NCBI GenBank assembly: GCA_031431395.1
Contig: JANPDJ010000085.1
Location: 1-10,704, forward strand
Reading direction: 5' to 3'
Source of the DNA: VGPE01 sp031431395
Lineage (GTDB): Bacteria > Chloroflexota > Limnocylindria > Limnocylindrales > CSP1-4
DNA length: 10,704 nucleotides
Of this stretch, positions 1 through 6,217 are shown one piece after another. A program made the position numbers and the translations under genes. How positions within the stretch are numbered: the first letter of the stretch is position 1; each line of letters opens with the position of its first letter. The notes beneath the pieces were generated by a model. That model worked only from the letters and a program-made list of their open reading frames with translations. It was not told the DNA's origin and made no database searches.

Positions 1-156
1 CGGAAACGAAGCCCAAGTTCACAAGGCAAGCGTCGTTGGCCCGGTGCGACACCCCAGCTGGTCGGTTTCGCAACTCCTGCTTGTTTTTCGGGCCACTCGA
101 AGCGCGATGGGGTGTGGTTGCGGCACTGTCGTGAACCTGCAATTCAGAACCACCGA

Positions 157-172
157 GCCATCGAGCGATGGC
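157..172. repeat. Short perfect inverted repeat (7-2-7)
   Basis: GCCATCG and CGATGGC are exact reverse complements separated by two bases. As RNA this would be a 6-bp stem with a GAGC tetraloop. No T-run follows, so it is not a classical intrinsic terminator. It lies about 100 bp ahead of the response regulator start and could be an operator for a dimeric regulator, or chance. Confidence 0.35.
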
Positions 173-213
173 CACCTCACTCAGCGTCTGACGGAGCCCC
201 TCGGTGGATCCGG

Positions 214-231
214 GCTTACACAGCGCTTACA
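214..231 (+). promoter_or_regulatory. Direct repeat GCTTACA-N4-GCTTACA, candidate OmpR/WalR-type regulator box
   Basis: Two identical heptamers, GCTTACA at 214-220 and again at 225-231, are spaced 11 bp start to start, one DNA turn. The core TTACA-N6-TTACA is the reverse complement of TGTAA-N6-TGTAA, the layout known for WalR/YycF boxes, and tandem same-face half-sites are typical of OmpR/PhoB-family regulators. The gene that follows encodes such a regulator, so autoregulation is the natural inference. The repeat and its spacing are seen directly; the bound protein is inferred. Confidence 0.5.
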
Positions 232-261
232 TTGCGGCCGTTCCGCGCCGATGACCGCCCG

Positions 262-267
262 TATGCT
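262..267 (+). promoter_or_regulatory. Candidate -10 element TATGCT for a leaderless response regulator mRNA
   Basis: TATGCT matches four of six bases of TATAAT and fits the looser TANNNT pattern. It ends eight bases before the ATG at 276, so transcription would start at or next to the start codon. This fits the lack of a usable Shine-Dalgarno sequence there (GGCGGG directly abuts the ATG). No good -35 hexamer is visible at 16-18 bp. Confidence 0.35.
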
Positions 268-275
268 CGGCGGGC

Positions 276-992
276 ATGAAGACGATCCTGGTGGTCGATG
301 ACGAACGGAATATCGTGGACCTCGTGCGCCTCTACCTGGAGAAGGACGGCTTCGCCGTGATCGCCGCCGGCGACGGCGAGGAGGCCCTGCTGCTCTACCG
401 CCGTCACGATCCGGACCTCGTGATCCTGGACCTGATGCTGCCGCGGATCGACGGCCTGGAGGTCTGCCGGGAAATCCGCCGACGCGGCGACACGCCGGTG
501 CTCATGCTGACGGCGCGCGGGGACGACATCGACGCCGTCGTCGGGCTCGAACTCGGCGCCGACGACTACGTCAGCAAGCCGTTCAACCCGCGCGCCCTGG
601 TGGCACGCGTGCAGGCGATCCTGCGCCGCACCGATTCCACGAACCGGGGAGGCCGGCCCATCGACGTCGGCTCGCTGCGGATCGATCCCCGGCGGCGGGA
701 GGCCACGGTCAACGACAGGCGCCTCGAGCTGCGCGCCCGGGAGTTCGACCTCCTGGTGGCCCTGGCCCGCGATCCGGGCGCGGTGCTCACCCGGGATGCG
801 CTCCTGGAGGACGTGTGGGGCACGGACTTCCCGGGCGAGACCCGGACCGTGGACGTCCACGTCGCAGAGGTGCGCAAGAAGCTCGGCGAGGACGGGCCGG
901 CGATCGAGACCCTCCGCGGGATCGGCTACCGACTCGTGCCGCCTCCGCGGGCGCCCGCCCCGCTCGCCGGCGCCACAACCGAGCCGGCCTGA
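276..992 (+). CDS. OmpR/PhoB-family DNA-binding response regulator
   Basis: Cytoplasmic response regulator of 238 residues, the usual family length. Residues 1-117 are a receiver domain: acidic pair D8/D9, phospho-acceptor D52 in VILDLMLP, conserved T79 and K101 in the VSKPF motif. Residues 128-223 are a winged-helix DNA-binding domain, with the family's LRAREFDLL segment near 152-160, the TRTVDVHVAEVRKKL recognition-helix region near 189-203 and a RGIGYRL wing near 214-220. A Pro/Ala-rich tail of about 17 residues follows. The kinase gene starts 8 bp after the stop, so the two are cotranscribed and form a phosphorelay. The start at 276 gives a canonical MKTILVVDDE beginning. There is no strong ribosome-binding site, and a TANNNT element just upstream suggests a leaderless message. 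The family is certain; the signal and regulon cannot be read, and several paralogous subfamilies (PhoP, RegX3, MtrA-like) look alike. Confidence 0.96.
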   Translation: MKTILVVDDERNIVDLVRLYLEKDGFAVIAAGDGEEALLLYRRHDPDLVILDLMLPRIDGLEVCREIRRRGDTPVLMLTARGDDIDAVVGLELGADDYVSKPFNPRALVARVQAILRRTDSTNRGGRPIDVGSLRIDPRRREATVNDRRLELRAREFDLLVALARDPGAVLTRDALLEDVWGTDFPGETRTVDVHVAEVRKKLGEDGPAIETLRGIGYRLVPPPRAPAPLAGATTEPA

Positions 993-1000
993 CGCCGCCG

Positions 1001-2512
1001 ATGCCCCGGGCGCTGTCGTGGCGAATCGGCCTGTCGTTCGCCGTGCTCGCGATCGCCACGTGGGTTGCGATCGGAGGGGCGCTGTTCCTCGTGCTCCGCG
1101 GCCTCCATGCCGACGCAACAACCGCCAGGCTGAACGACGTGGCGACGCCGCTCGTCGCGCAGGCCCGGCAGCGGCTGCCGGCGGTGGGCGACGTCCGGGC
1201 CGTCCTTGTGGACCTGCGTGACCAGGTTGAGGCGCAGGGATACTCGGTCTACGTCGTCGCGGCGGACGGGCAGATCCTGACCGTGGAAGGCGACGCCGCG
1301 CCGCTCGACACGGTCCCCATTCCCGCCGGGGCCGTTCGTGGAGCCACCGTCGGCGGCGCGTTCCGAGCAGGCTCCCAGGGCTACGCGTGGGTGGCCATCG
1401 TCCTGCGCGGACCCCAGGCGCTGGGACCCCGCGCGCTCGTGGTCGCAGCCCCGGACCGATCCGCCGGGGACGCATTGCGGGACCTTGTTGCGGCGCTGCC
1501 GGCCGTCGTGATCGTCTCGCTGCTCGTGGGAGCACCCATCGCGTGGCTGATCTCGCGGTCCGTCACCGGGCCCCTGCGCCGCCTCTCGGCTGCGGCCGCC
1601 GCTCTACCGACCGGCACCGCCGCCCCAACACCCCTGCCGATCGACGGACCAACGGAGGTGCGCGACCTGACGAGCCAGTTCAACGCCATGGCCGGCGAAC
1701 TCGCCCGCACGCGCCGCGAGGAGGCCGACCTGCTGGCGAACCTCCGGCACGACCTGCGCACCCCGGTGACGGTCATCGCCGGGTTTGCGGCCGCGCTGAC
1801 CGACGGAACGGCGTCCGGGGATGACGTCGGTCGTGCGGCGCGAGCGATCGAAGAGGAAGCCGGCCGCCTCGAGGAGCTCGTCGGCCAGCTTGGCACCGTG
1901 GAGCAACTCGACTCGGGAGAGGCGGGGTTCCGGCCCGAGGCCATCGGGGCAACCGACCTGCTGGCGCAGACCGCCGAACGGTTCCGCTCTGGCGCCGCGG
2001 CGGCGGGGATCCAGATGACGGTGATCGCACCGGTGCCGGGGCTGTCCTTCACAGCCGACCGGCTGGCCGTGGACCGGATCCTCGGGAACCTCGTCGGCAA
2101 CGCGATCGCGGCGTTCGGCGGCGATCCCTCAGGGCTCGTGGGCGGGCCGATTCGGGCGGCGCCCCATCACACCGAACGCCCGGCTACCACGGAAGCGTCT
2201 CGGGCGACACGCCACATCTGGCTCGCCGCCCGTCGGGTCAGCGGACCGCCCGCCGGTGACGGAGTCGCCCTCGAGGTGACCGACGACGGACCCGGAGTCC
2301 CACCTGGCACGACGGCGCGCGTCTTCGAGCGATTCTTCCGGGCCGATCCCGCTCGTGCTCGGGCCGGTGGCAGCTCCGGGCTGGGTCTGGCGATCGTTCG
2401 GGACCTGGCCCGCGCGCACGGTGGAGAGGCCTATGCCGAGAATGTCGCGCCGCACGGTGCCCGGGTCAGCGTTGTTCTGCCCCTCGTCCCGGGACCGGGA
2501 GACGCCGGCTGA
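1001..2512 (+). CDS. Membrane sensor histidine kinase
   Basis: Partner kinase of the preceding regulator, 503 residues, inner membrane. Order: transmembrane segment ~9-32; extracytoplasmic sensor region ~33-162 of no recognised family; transmembrane segment ~163-184; HAMP linker ~185-238; dimerisation and phosphoacceptor domain with H250 in NLRHDLRTPV; ATP-binding domain with N367 in the N-box, DDGPG at 428-432 (G1), VFERFF at 441-446 (F-box) and GSSGLGLAI at 457-465 (G2). All catalytic boxes are intact, so it should be active. The stretch between the N-box and G1 is about 30 residues longer than usual and rich in Pro, Ala, Thr and Gly. I chose the ATG at 1001 because the frame upstream lies inside the regulator gene and the protein from 1001 begins just before the first membrane helix. 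No Shine-Dalgarno is visible, so translation is probably coupled to the regulator. The stimulus is unknown. Confidence 0.95.
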   Translation: MPRALSWRIGLSFAVLAIATWVAIGGALFLVLRGLHADATTARLNDVATPLVAQARQRLPAVGDVRAVLVDLRDQVEAQGYSVYVVAADGQILTVEGDAAPLDTVPIPAGAVRGATVGGAFRAGSQGYAWVAIVLRGPQALGPRALVVAAPDRSAGDALRDLVAALPAVVIVSLLVGAPIAWLISRSVTGPLRRLSAAAAALPTGTAAPTPLPIDGPTEVRDLTSQFNAMAGELARTRREEADLLANLRHDLRTPVTVIAGFAAALTDGTASGDDVGRAARAIEEEAGRLEELVGQLGTVEQLDSGEAGFRPEAIGATDLLAQTAERFRSGAAAAGIQMTVIAPVPGLSFTADRLAVDRILGNLVGNAIAAFGGDPSGLVGGPIRAAPHHTERPATTEASRATRHIWLAARRVSGPPAGDGVALEVTDDGPGVPPGTTARVFERFFRADPARARAGGSSGLGLAIVRDLARAHGGEAYAENVAPHGARVSVVLPLVPGPGDAG

Positions 2513-2564
2513 CCCTCGCCGGCTGGCGGCCGCGGTGGGTCATCCGGGCCGATGAGGGAGGCGG

Positions 2565-3833
2565 TCACACGTCGGTCGTGCGGCCGTCCCAGCTGGAGAT
2601 CGGCGTCGCCGCCGCCATGCGACCGTCGCTGGAATCCGCCCGGTCGCGGCGCACCTGCGTGCCGATGGCGACACCAAGCGTGATCGCGACGACCAGTGCG
2701 AGCACGCCCAGGAGGCGTAGGGCCGCCACGCCGGGAGCCGCGACAAGGTCGCTGCCGGCGCGTCGCTGCCACAGGCTGCCCAGCGTCGGCACGCGGCCGG
2801 GAACGAGCAGGAAGCCCAGCCACAGGCCGGCGACGAGGCCGCCGATATGTGCGGCATTGTCGATGCCCACCCCCAGCCCTGCGATCCCGAACCCCAGGAC
2901 CAGGTTGATCACGATCAGGCCGCCAATCTGGCCGATGAGCATCTGGCCGCGGCGATCGAGCACCGGGTGATGCGTCCGGGAGACCGCCAGGAGCACCCCG
3001 AAGAGCCCGAAGATGCCACCGGAGGCCCCGACTGACGGAGCGTCGCCACCCAGCACGAAGCTGCCCACGGACCCGGCGGCGGCCGACAGGAGATACAGCA
3101 CCATGAACAGCCGAGGCCCGTAGAGCTGTTCGACGAGGGCGCCGGCGATGAACAGCGCGTACATGTTGAAGAACAGGTGCAGGTAGTCGCCGTGGAGCAG
3201 CGTCACCGACCAGAGGCGCCAGTATTCCCCCTGCGCGAGACGGACCTTGTCCAGCGCGAGCAGATCGAACCACTCCGACCGTGGCGCAAACGCGGCAACG
3301 GAGACGACCACCGTGAGCGCGATCAGCCCATAGGTCAGGTATGGCGGGGCCTGCCCGCCGCGGCTTCGCGCGAAGTACCGGCGCGCACCGCGCTGGTCGC
3401 CGGTCTCCTTGGCGAGCCAGCCCAGGCGGGAGGCAATCTCGGCCCGATCCTCAACGGGCGCACGTCGCTGCGCATCGAGGTAGGCGCGCTGCGCCCCGGG
3501 CAGGTCGCCCGCGCGGACCCGTGCCCCCGCGATCTCGCGCAGCGCGCGGTATGTCCAGGACGTCTCGGGCAGGGCCAGGACCTGCTCCCACGTCGCCACG
3601 GCTGCATCGTCCCGGTCGAGGCGGTACAGGGCCATCGCCAGCCCGAAGAGCGCCGCCGCGGTCTGCTCAGGCACGGGCGAGGCACCCACGACACGCTGGT
3701 AGGCACGTGCCGCCAGGGGGAACTCGGCCGAAGCGAGGAGCGCGTCCGCACGCGCGAGAATCCGTGCGGCCGAATCGCGATCGAGCGGTCCCTCGCGCTC
3801 GAGTTCGGTGTCCGCCACGCTGTCGCCGGCCAT
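2565..3833 (-). CDS. Rhomboid-family intramembrane serine protease with N-terminal TPR-like domain
   Basis: Integral membrane protein of 422 residues from the ATG at 3833; the codon just before it is a GTG (3836) that could also start. Residues ~20-160 are soluble Ala/Leu/Arg-rich helical pairs typical of TPR repeats, probably a cytoplasmic substrate or partner-binding module. Residues ~165-395 hold six or seven membrane helices with rhomboid landmarks (numbered from the GTG): HGDYLHLFFNMYAL at 215-228, catalytic Ser272 in GASGGIFG, and catalytic His330 in NAAHIGGLVAG. Ser and His form the dyad that cleaves substrates within the membrane. The last helix (~372-393) is followed by a short polar tail. 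The gene is convergent with the kinase (52 bp apart) and divergent from the SRAP gene; no ribosome-binding site is visible. Both catalytic residues are present, so activity is expected, but the substrate is unknown. Confidence 0.93.
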   Translation of the reverse strand: MAGDSVADTELEREGPLDRDSAARILARADALLASAEFPLAARAYQRVVGASPVPEQTAAALFGLAMALYRLDRDDAAVATWEQVLALPETSWTYRALREIAGARVRAGDLPGAQRAYLDAQRRAPVEDRAEIASRLGWLAKETGDQRGARRYFARSRGGQAPPYLTYGLIALTVVVSVAAFAPRSEWFDLLALDKVRLAQGEYWRLWSVTLLHGDYLHLFFNMYALFIAGALVEQLYGPRLFMVLYLLSAAAGSVGSFVLGGDAPSVGASGGIFGLFGVLLAVSRTHHPVLDRRGQMLIGQIGGLIVINLVLGFGIAGLGVGIDNAAHIGGLVAGLWLGFLLVPGRVPTLGSLWQRRAGSDLVAAPGVAALRLLGVLALVVAITLGVAIGTQVRRDRADSSDGRMAAATPISSWDGRTTDV

Positions 3834-3953
3834 CACGGGACCGGGCCCGTCCGTTCGTCCATCGCCCGGACTCTACTAGACTTCCGATCGTGGCCACCCT
3901 CGCACCACCGGCCCCGGCACAGCCGTCGCCGCGCTACGCCCGGATCTGAGCGG

Positions 3954-4637
3954 ATGTGCGGCCGTTTCGTCCAGGAGCGCTCGCTGGCCGAGTTGAGCGA
4001 GCTGTTCGAGGCCGAACAGCTGGGAGACGATCCGGGCCCGCGCTACAACGTCGCGCCGACGGACCCGGCGGCCGTAATCGTGGAGCGGCCGGACGGACGG
4101 CGCGGCGTGACGCTGTACCAGTGGGGCCTGGTGCCGCACTGGGCCACTTCGCCGGCCGCCGCTGCGCGCCACATCAACGCGCGCTCCGAGACAGTGGCGA
4201 CTTCGCCCGCCTTCCGCGATGCGCTGCGGCGGCATCGCTGCATCGTCCCCGTCGATGGCTTCTTCGAATGGTCGCGGGAGGGCGGGGTTCGCCAGCCGCA
4301 CCTGATCCGGCGTCACGACCGGCGACCACTTGCGCTGGCCGGCATCTGGTCCACGTGGCGGCCGAACCCGGAGGCCGAACCGCGGCGGACGTTCGCGATC
4401 CTCACCACGCGTGCGAACGACGCGGTGGCCTCGATCCACGATCGGATGCCGGTGGCGCTGCGACCGGAGGACTGGCGGCGCTGGCTGGACCCGCTTGCCG
4501 ACGCCGGCGGCGAACTGCTCGCCCTCCTCGAACCACCCGCGCCGGAGCCCTACGAGACCTTCCCCGTGTCGAGGCTGGTCAACAACGTCCGAAACGACGG
4601 ACCCGCGCTGCTGGAGCCTCTGGCCGCGCAGTCCTGA
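3954..4637 (+). CDS. yedK: SRAP-domain protein (HMCES/YedK family), abasic-site crosslinking
   Basis: 227 residues, a normal length for the family. Known relatives (E. coli YedK, human HMCES) use the cysteine exposed after removal of Met1 to form a stable thiazolidine link with abasic sites in single-stranded DNA, shielding them from cleavage. All key residues are here: MCGRF start with C2, N32 in YNVAPT, E105 in GFFEW and H162 in IHDRMP. The need for Cys at position 2 fixes the start at 3954; the open frame extends far upstream but only antisense to the rhomboid gene. No strong Shine-Dalgarno is present (GAGCGG lies close to the ATG). It reads divergently from the rhomboid gene across 120 bp, where I see no convincing promoter on either strand. 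The stop is followed at once by a hairpin and then a tandem repeat array. The symbol is by homology of family only. Confidence 0.95.
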   Translation: MCGRFVQERSLAELSELFEAEQLGDDPGPRYNVAPTDPAAVIVERPDGRRGVTLYQWGLVPHWATSPAAAARHINARSETVATSPAFRDALRRHRCIVPVDGFFEWSREGGVRQPHLIRRHDRRPLALAGIWSTWRPNPEAEPRRTFAILTTRANDAVASIHDRMPVALRPEDWRRWLDPLADAGGELLALLEPPAPEPYETFPVSRLVNNVRNDGPALLEPLAAQS

Positions 4638-4660
4638 CGATCGCCGGTTCCTGGCGATCG
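4638..4660 (+). terminator. GC-rich hairpin directly after the SRAP stop codon
   Basis: CGATCGCC (4638-4645) pairs exactly with GGCGATCG (4653-4660) across a 7-base loop, beginning with the base after the TGA. The stem is 8 bp and GC-rich but no T-run follows, so this is a hairpin-only terminator candidate or an mRNA 3'-end stabiliser rather than a classical intrinsic terminator. The right arm extends into the 10-bp palindrome GGCGATCGCC (4653-4662). Confidence 0.45.
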
Positions 4661-4665
4661 CCGCG

Positions 4666-4755
4666 GTCGTCCGCGTCGTCAGGGTCGTGTGCGTCGCCCG
4701 GGTGGTGCGCGTCGCCCGGGTCGGCCACGTCGCCCGGGTCGCCCGCGCCGCCCGG
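4666..4755. repeat. Five tandem copies of an 18-bp unit
   Basis: Units begin at 4666, 4684, 4702, 4720 and 4738. The shared core is GCGTCGCCCGG at the end of each unit; units 1, 2 and 3 (4684-4737) are the most alike, while the first (4666) and last (4738) have drifted. The array fills the space between the SRAP stop and the convergent PfkB-like stop and ends at the base next to the latter's stop codon (4756-4758). Copies abut with no spacers, so it is not a CRISPR array. The unit length is a multiple of three. Each junction makes a CCCGGG palindrome, which may help form structure at the end of both transcripts. Confidence 0.85.
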
Positions 4756-5451
4756 TCAGTCGTCCGCGGCCCGCTCCCATCGCGCGCCGCGCGCCGCCTC
4801 GGCGAACGCCTCGCGCGGCTCACGGCCGGCATCCAGCCCCGCGGCGTAGCGCCCGATCATCGCGCTGAACGCGGGTTCGGGGCGGGCGGGCGGCTGGAAG
4901 GCCGTGATCCTCACTCCGCCGTCTTCGGCCGCTGATCCATCTGCACCCTCGTGCGCCAGCGCATCGCCGCCGTCGAGCCGGATCACGTGTGCCCCGGCGA
5001 ACCCCGCGGCGTCCAATACGGCCCCCAGGGTCGGCCGCTCCAGCCGCTCCGCCACCACCACAACGCGGAAGTCGGTGAGGTAGCGCAGGGCCAGGGCGAC
5101 ATCCGCCGTGTCCAGCGACAGCGCGGGAGGCAGTCGCTCCCCCCCGGCCTCCGGGTCGTCGTCTTCCGCGAGCACGGAATCTTCGAGGGCAGGCTCGTCG
5201 ACCGGGCTCCCGGTGAACACGGGCGTTGCGTTGGCTGCATCGCGCAGTACGGCGGCGTGAGCGACGCCGGCCGCGGCCAGGATCGCGAGGATGGAGTCGC
5301 CCGCCTCGTCATCCCCCACCTTGCCGACGAGCTGCACGGCACCCCCAGCGTCCGCCGCTGTCATCGCGACCTGTCCGGCGAGGCCCGCCACCTCGGGCGC
5401 GGCAGACCCCGGACGGCGCCGCAGAACGGGACTCCCGATGACGACGATCAC
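4756..5451 (-). CDS. Small PfkB/ribokinase-like protein lacking the GAGD catalytic motif
   Basis: 231 residues from a GTG at 5451, shorter than the usual ~300 of PfkB sugar and nucleoside kinases. The N-terminal half carries the family's first signature in the form VAGLAGQVAMTAADAG followed by LVGKVGDDEAGD (residues 21-52) and AGVAHAAVLRD (61-71). Where the second signature should contain GAGDAF, with Asp as catalytic base, the protein reads RPEPAF (190-195), so that Asp is replaced by Pro; the flanking FSAMIGRYAAGLDAG still aligns as the family's last helix. The usual N-terminal G-D sugar-binding segment also looks reduced. It may bind a ligand without phosphorylating it, or be decaying. The frame is open for 38 more codons upstream, but that part is Arg/Pro-rich and reaches into the phosphoribosyltransferase gene, so I prefer 5451, where MIVVIGSP opens the first beta strand. 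Last gene of the - strand cluster; substrate unknown. Confidence 0.75.
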   Translation of the reverse strand: MIVVIGSPVLRRRPGSAAPEVAGLAGQVAMTAADAGGAVQLVGKVGDDEAGDSILAILAAAGVAHAAVLRDAANATPVFTGSPVDEPALEDSVLAEDDDPEAGGERLPPALSLDTADVALALRYLTDFRVVVVAERLERPTLGAVLDAAGFAGAHVIRLDGGDALAHEGADGSAAEDGGVRITAFQPPARPEPAFSAMIGRYAAGLDAGREPREAFAEAARGARWERAADD

Positions 5452-5458
5452 GCCGGCA

Positions 5459-5464
5459 AGGGTA
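5459..5464 (-). promoter_or_regulatory. Candidate -10 element TACCCT before the PfkB-like start
   Basis: On the - strand TACCCT (TANNNT) is followed by seven bases and then the GTG start at 5451, the same leaderless layout seen at 262-276 and 10443-10456. No Shine-Dalgarno and no recognisable -35 element are present. It would allow separate transcription from within the operon, but a six-base match of this looseness can occur by chance. Confidence 0.22.
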
Positions 5465-5527
5465 CGGGGGATGACCGGTCGGCGGATCGGCACGGGGCGC
5501 GGTGCGAGATGCCGGTTCGGCGGCCCT

Positions 5528-6181
5528 CTACGTTCCCGACGAAGCCGTTCGACGCGCCGCGGCATCGAGGGAGGCCGTCACTTCGTCGTCCGATGTCTGG
5601 CCGAAATCTGCATACCACTCCCCGATCGCGGACAACCATTCCGGCTGGTCCACAGCGACGACCTCGTCGGCAAACCTCGCGAGCTCCCGAACGCTCTCCG
5701 CTGGGGCTACCGGGACGGCGAGCACGATCCGGCTGGGATGCCGCCGGCGCAATGCCTCAATCGCCGCCCGCGCCGTATAGCCCGTGGCAAGGCCATCATC
5801 AACCAGGATCACGACGCGGCCGTCCACGGGGATCGGCAGCCGGTCGCCGCGGTACCGCTGCACCCGGCGTGCCAGCTCACGGCTCTCGCGCTCCATGACC
5901 GCCGCGAGGTCTTCCGCGCTGATTCCCGCCTCTGAGACGAGTTCGTGGTTCAGGACGCGGATGCCACTCTCGGCGATCGCGCCGAGCCCGAGTTCGGGGT
6001 GCCAGGGCACGCCGAGTTTCCGGACCACCAGGACGTCGAGCGGCGCGGCCAGCCGCTCCGCCACTTCGGCCGCCACCGGTACACCGCCACGTGGCAGCGC
6101 AACCACGACCGGCAGGGCCCGGGCGAAGCCACCGAGAAGGTCCGCCAGCCTGCGGCCAGCGTCGCGCCGGTCCGCGAACAT
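5528..6181 (-). CDS. Predicted phosphoribosyltransferase (type I PRTase fold, COG1926-like)
   Basis: Cytoplasmic protein of 217 residues. The hallmark PRPP-binding loop is VVILVDDGLATGYTARAA at 123-140, with acidic pair D128/D129. Other family features are VALPRGGVPVAAEVA (27-41), RKLGVPWHPELGLGAIAE (54-71) and a C-terminal WYADFGQTSDDEV (189-201), a set I associate with stand-alone predicted phosphoribosyltransferases of unknown substrate, which in some bacteria are fused to hydrolase domains; here it stands alone. The start at 6181 is chosen over in-frame GTG 6205 and ATG 6187 because GGAGGAG lies six bases upstream of the 6181 ATG. It begins 36 bp after the transporter stop and is followed 76 bp later by the PfkB-like gene, so it is likely cotranscribed. 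The acceptor base or other substrate cannot be inferred. Confidence 0.88.
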   Translation of the reverse strand: MFADRRDAGRRLADLLGGFARALPVVVALPRGGVPVAAEVAERLAAPLDVLVVRKLGVPWHPELGLGAIAESGIRVLNHELVSEAGISAEDLAAVMERESRELARRVQRYRGDRLPIPVDGRVVILVDDGLATGYTARAAIEALRRRHPSRIVLAVPVAPAESVRELARFADEVVAVDQPEWLSAIGEWYADFGQTSDDEVTASLDAAARRTASSGT

Positions 6182-6187
6182 GCCCAT

Positions 6188-6194
6188 CTCCTCC
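6188..6194 (-). promoter_or_regulatory. Strong Shine-Dalgarno GGAGGAG fixing the phosphoribosyltransferase start
   Basis: GGAGGAG sits six bases before the ATG at 6181. It lies inside the longer open frame that would begin at GTG 6205, and it abuts ATG 6187 too closely to serve it. It is one of only two good ribosome-binding sites in the window. Confidence 0.75.
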
Positions 6195-6217
6195 AGCGTG
6201 ATCACAAGTATCGGACG

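Larger units (their letters stand above)
1..275. other. Leader region upstream of the two-component genes, no gene recognised
   Basis: This stretch is less GC-rich than the rest of the window and holds no protein reading frame that I believe. The only small frame (44-301, +) runs into the response regulator gene, has no recognisable family signature and shows no ribosome-binding site. I looked for a tRNA T-arm and for a hairpin followed by a T-run and found neither. The right half carries regulatory-looking elements that are listed separately: a palindrome at 157-172, a direct repeat at 214-231 and a candidate -10 element at 262-267. The left half may be the tail of an upstream intergenic region; nothing further can be said. 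Confidence 0.5.

Noticed and set aside
1..156. Possible tRNA or small RNA in the leader
   Set aside because: No T-arm consensus with paired stems was found on either strand, and there is no clear promoter-terminator pair.
44..301. Small + strand open frame of 85 codons ahead of the response regulator
   Set aside because: It overlaps the regulator start, has no family signature or ribosome site, and reads as mixed composition unlike neighbouring proteins.
815..1000. Upstream extension of the histidine kinase frame
   Set aside because: It lies within the response regulator gene in another frame and is Arg-rich; the kinase begins naturally at 1001 just before its first membrane helix.
216..1535. 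439-codon open frame antisense to the two-component genes
   Set aside because: Arg/Pro/Ala/Gly-rich peptide with no recognisable domain; expected as a mirror of GC-rich coding on the other strand.
2513..2564. Possible bidirectional terminator between the kinase and rhomboid genes
   Set aside because: GC-rich with a CCCTC...GAGGG pairing only across a long loop; no compact hairpin with a T-run could be drawn.
3177..3953. Upstream extension of the SRAP frame
   Set aside because: It is antisense to the rhomboid gene, and SRAP function requires Met-Cys at the start, which fixes 3954.
4666..4755. CRISPR-like array
   Set aside because: Units are directly adjacent with no spacers and no cas genes are present; it is a minisatellite-type tandem repeat.
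5452..5565. 38-codon N-terminal extension of the PfkB-like protein
   Set aside because: Arg/Pro-rich, not family-like, and it would overlap the phosphoribosyltransferase gene.
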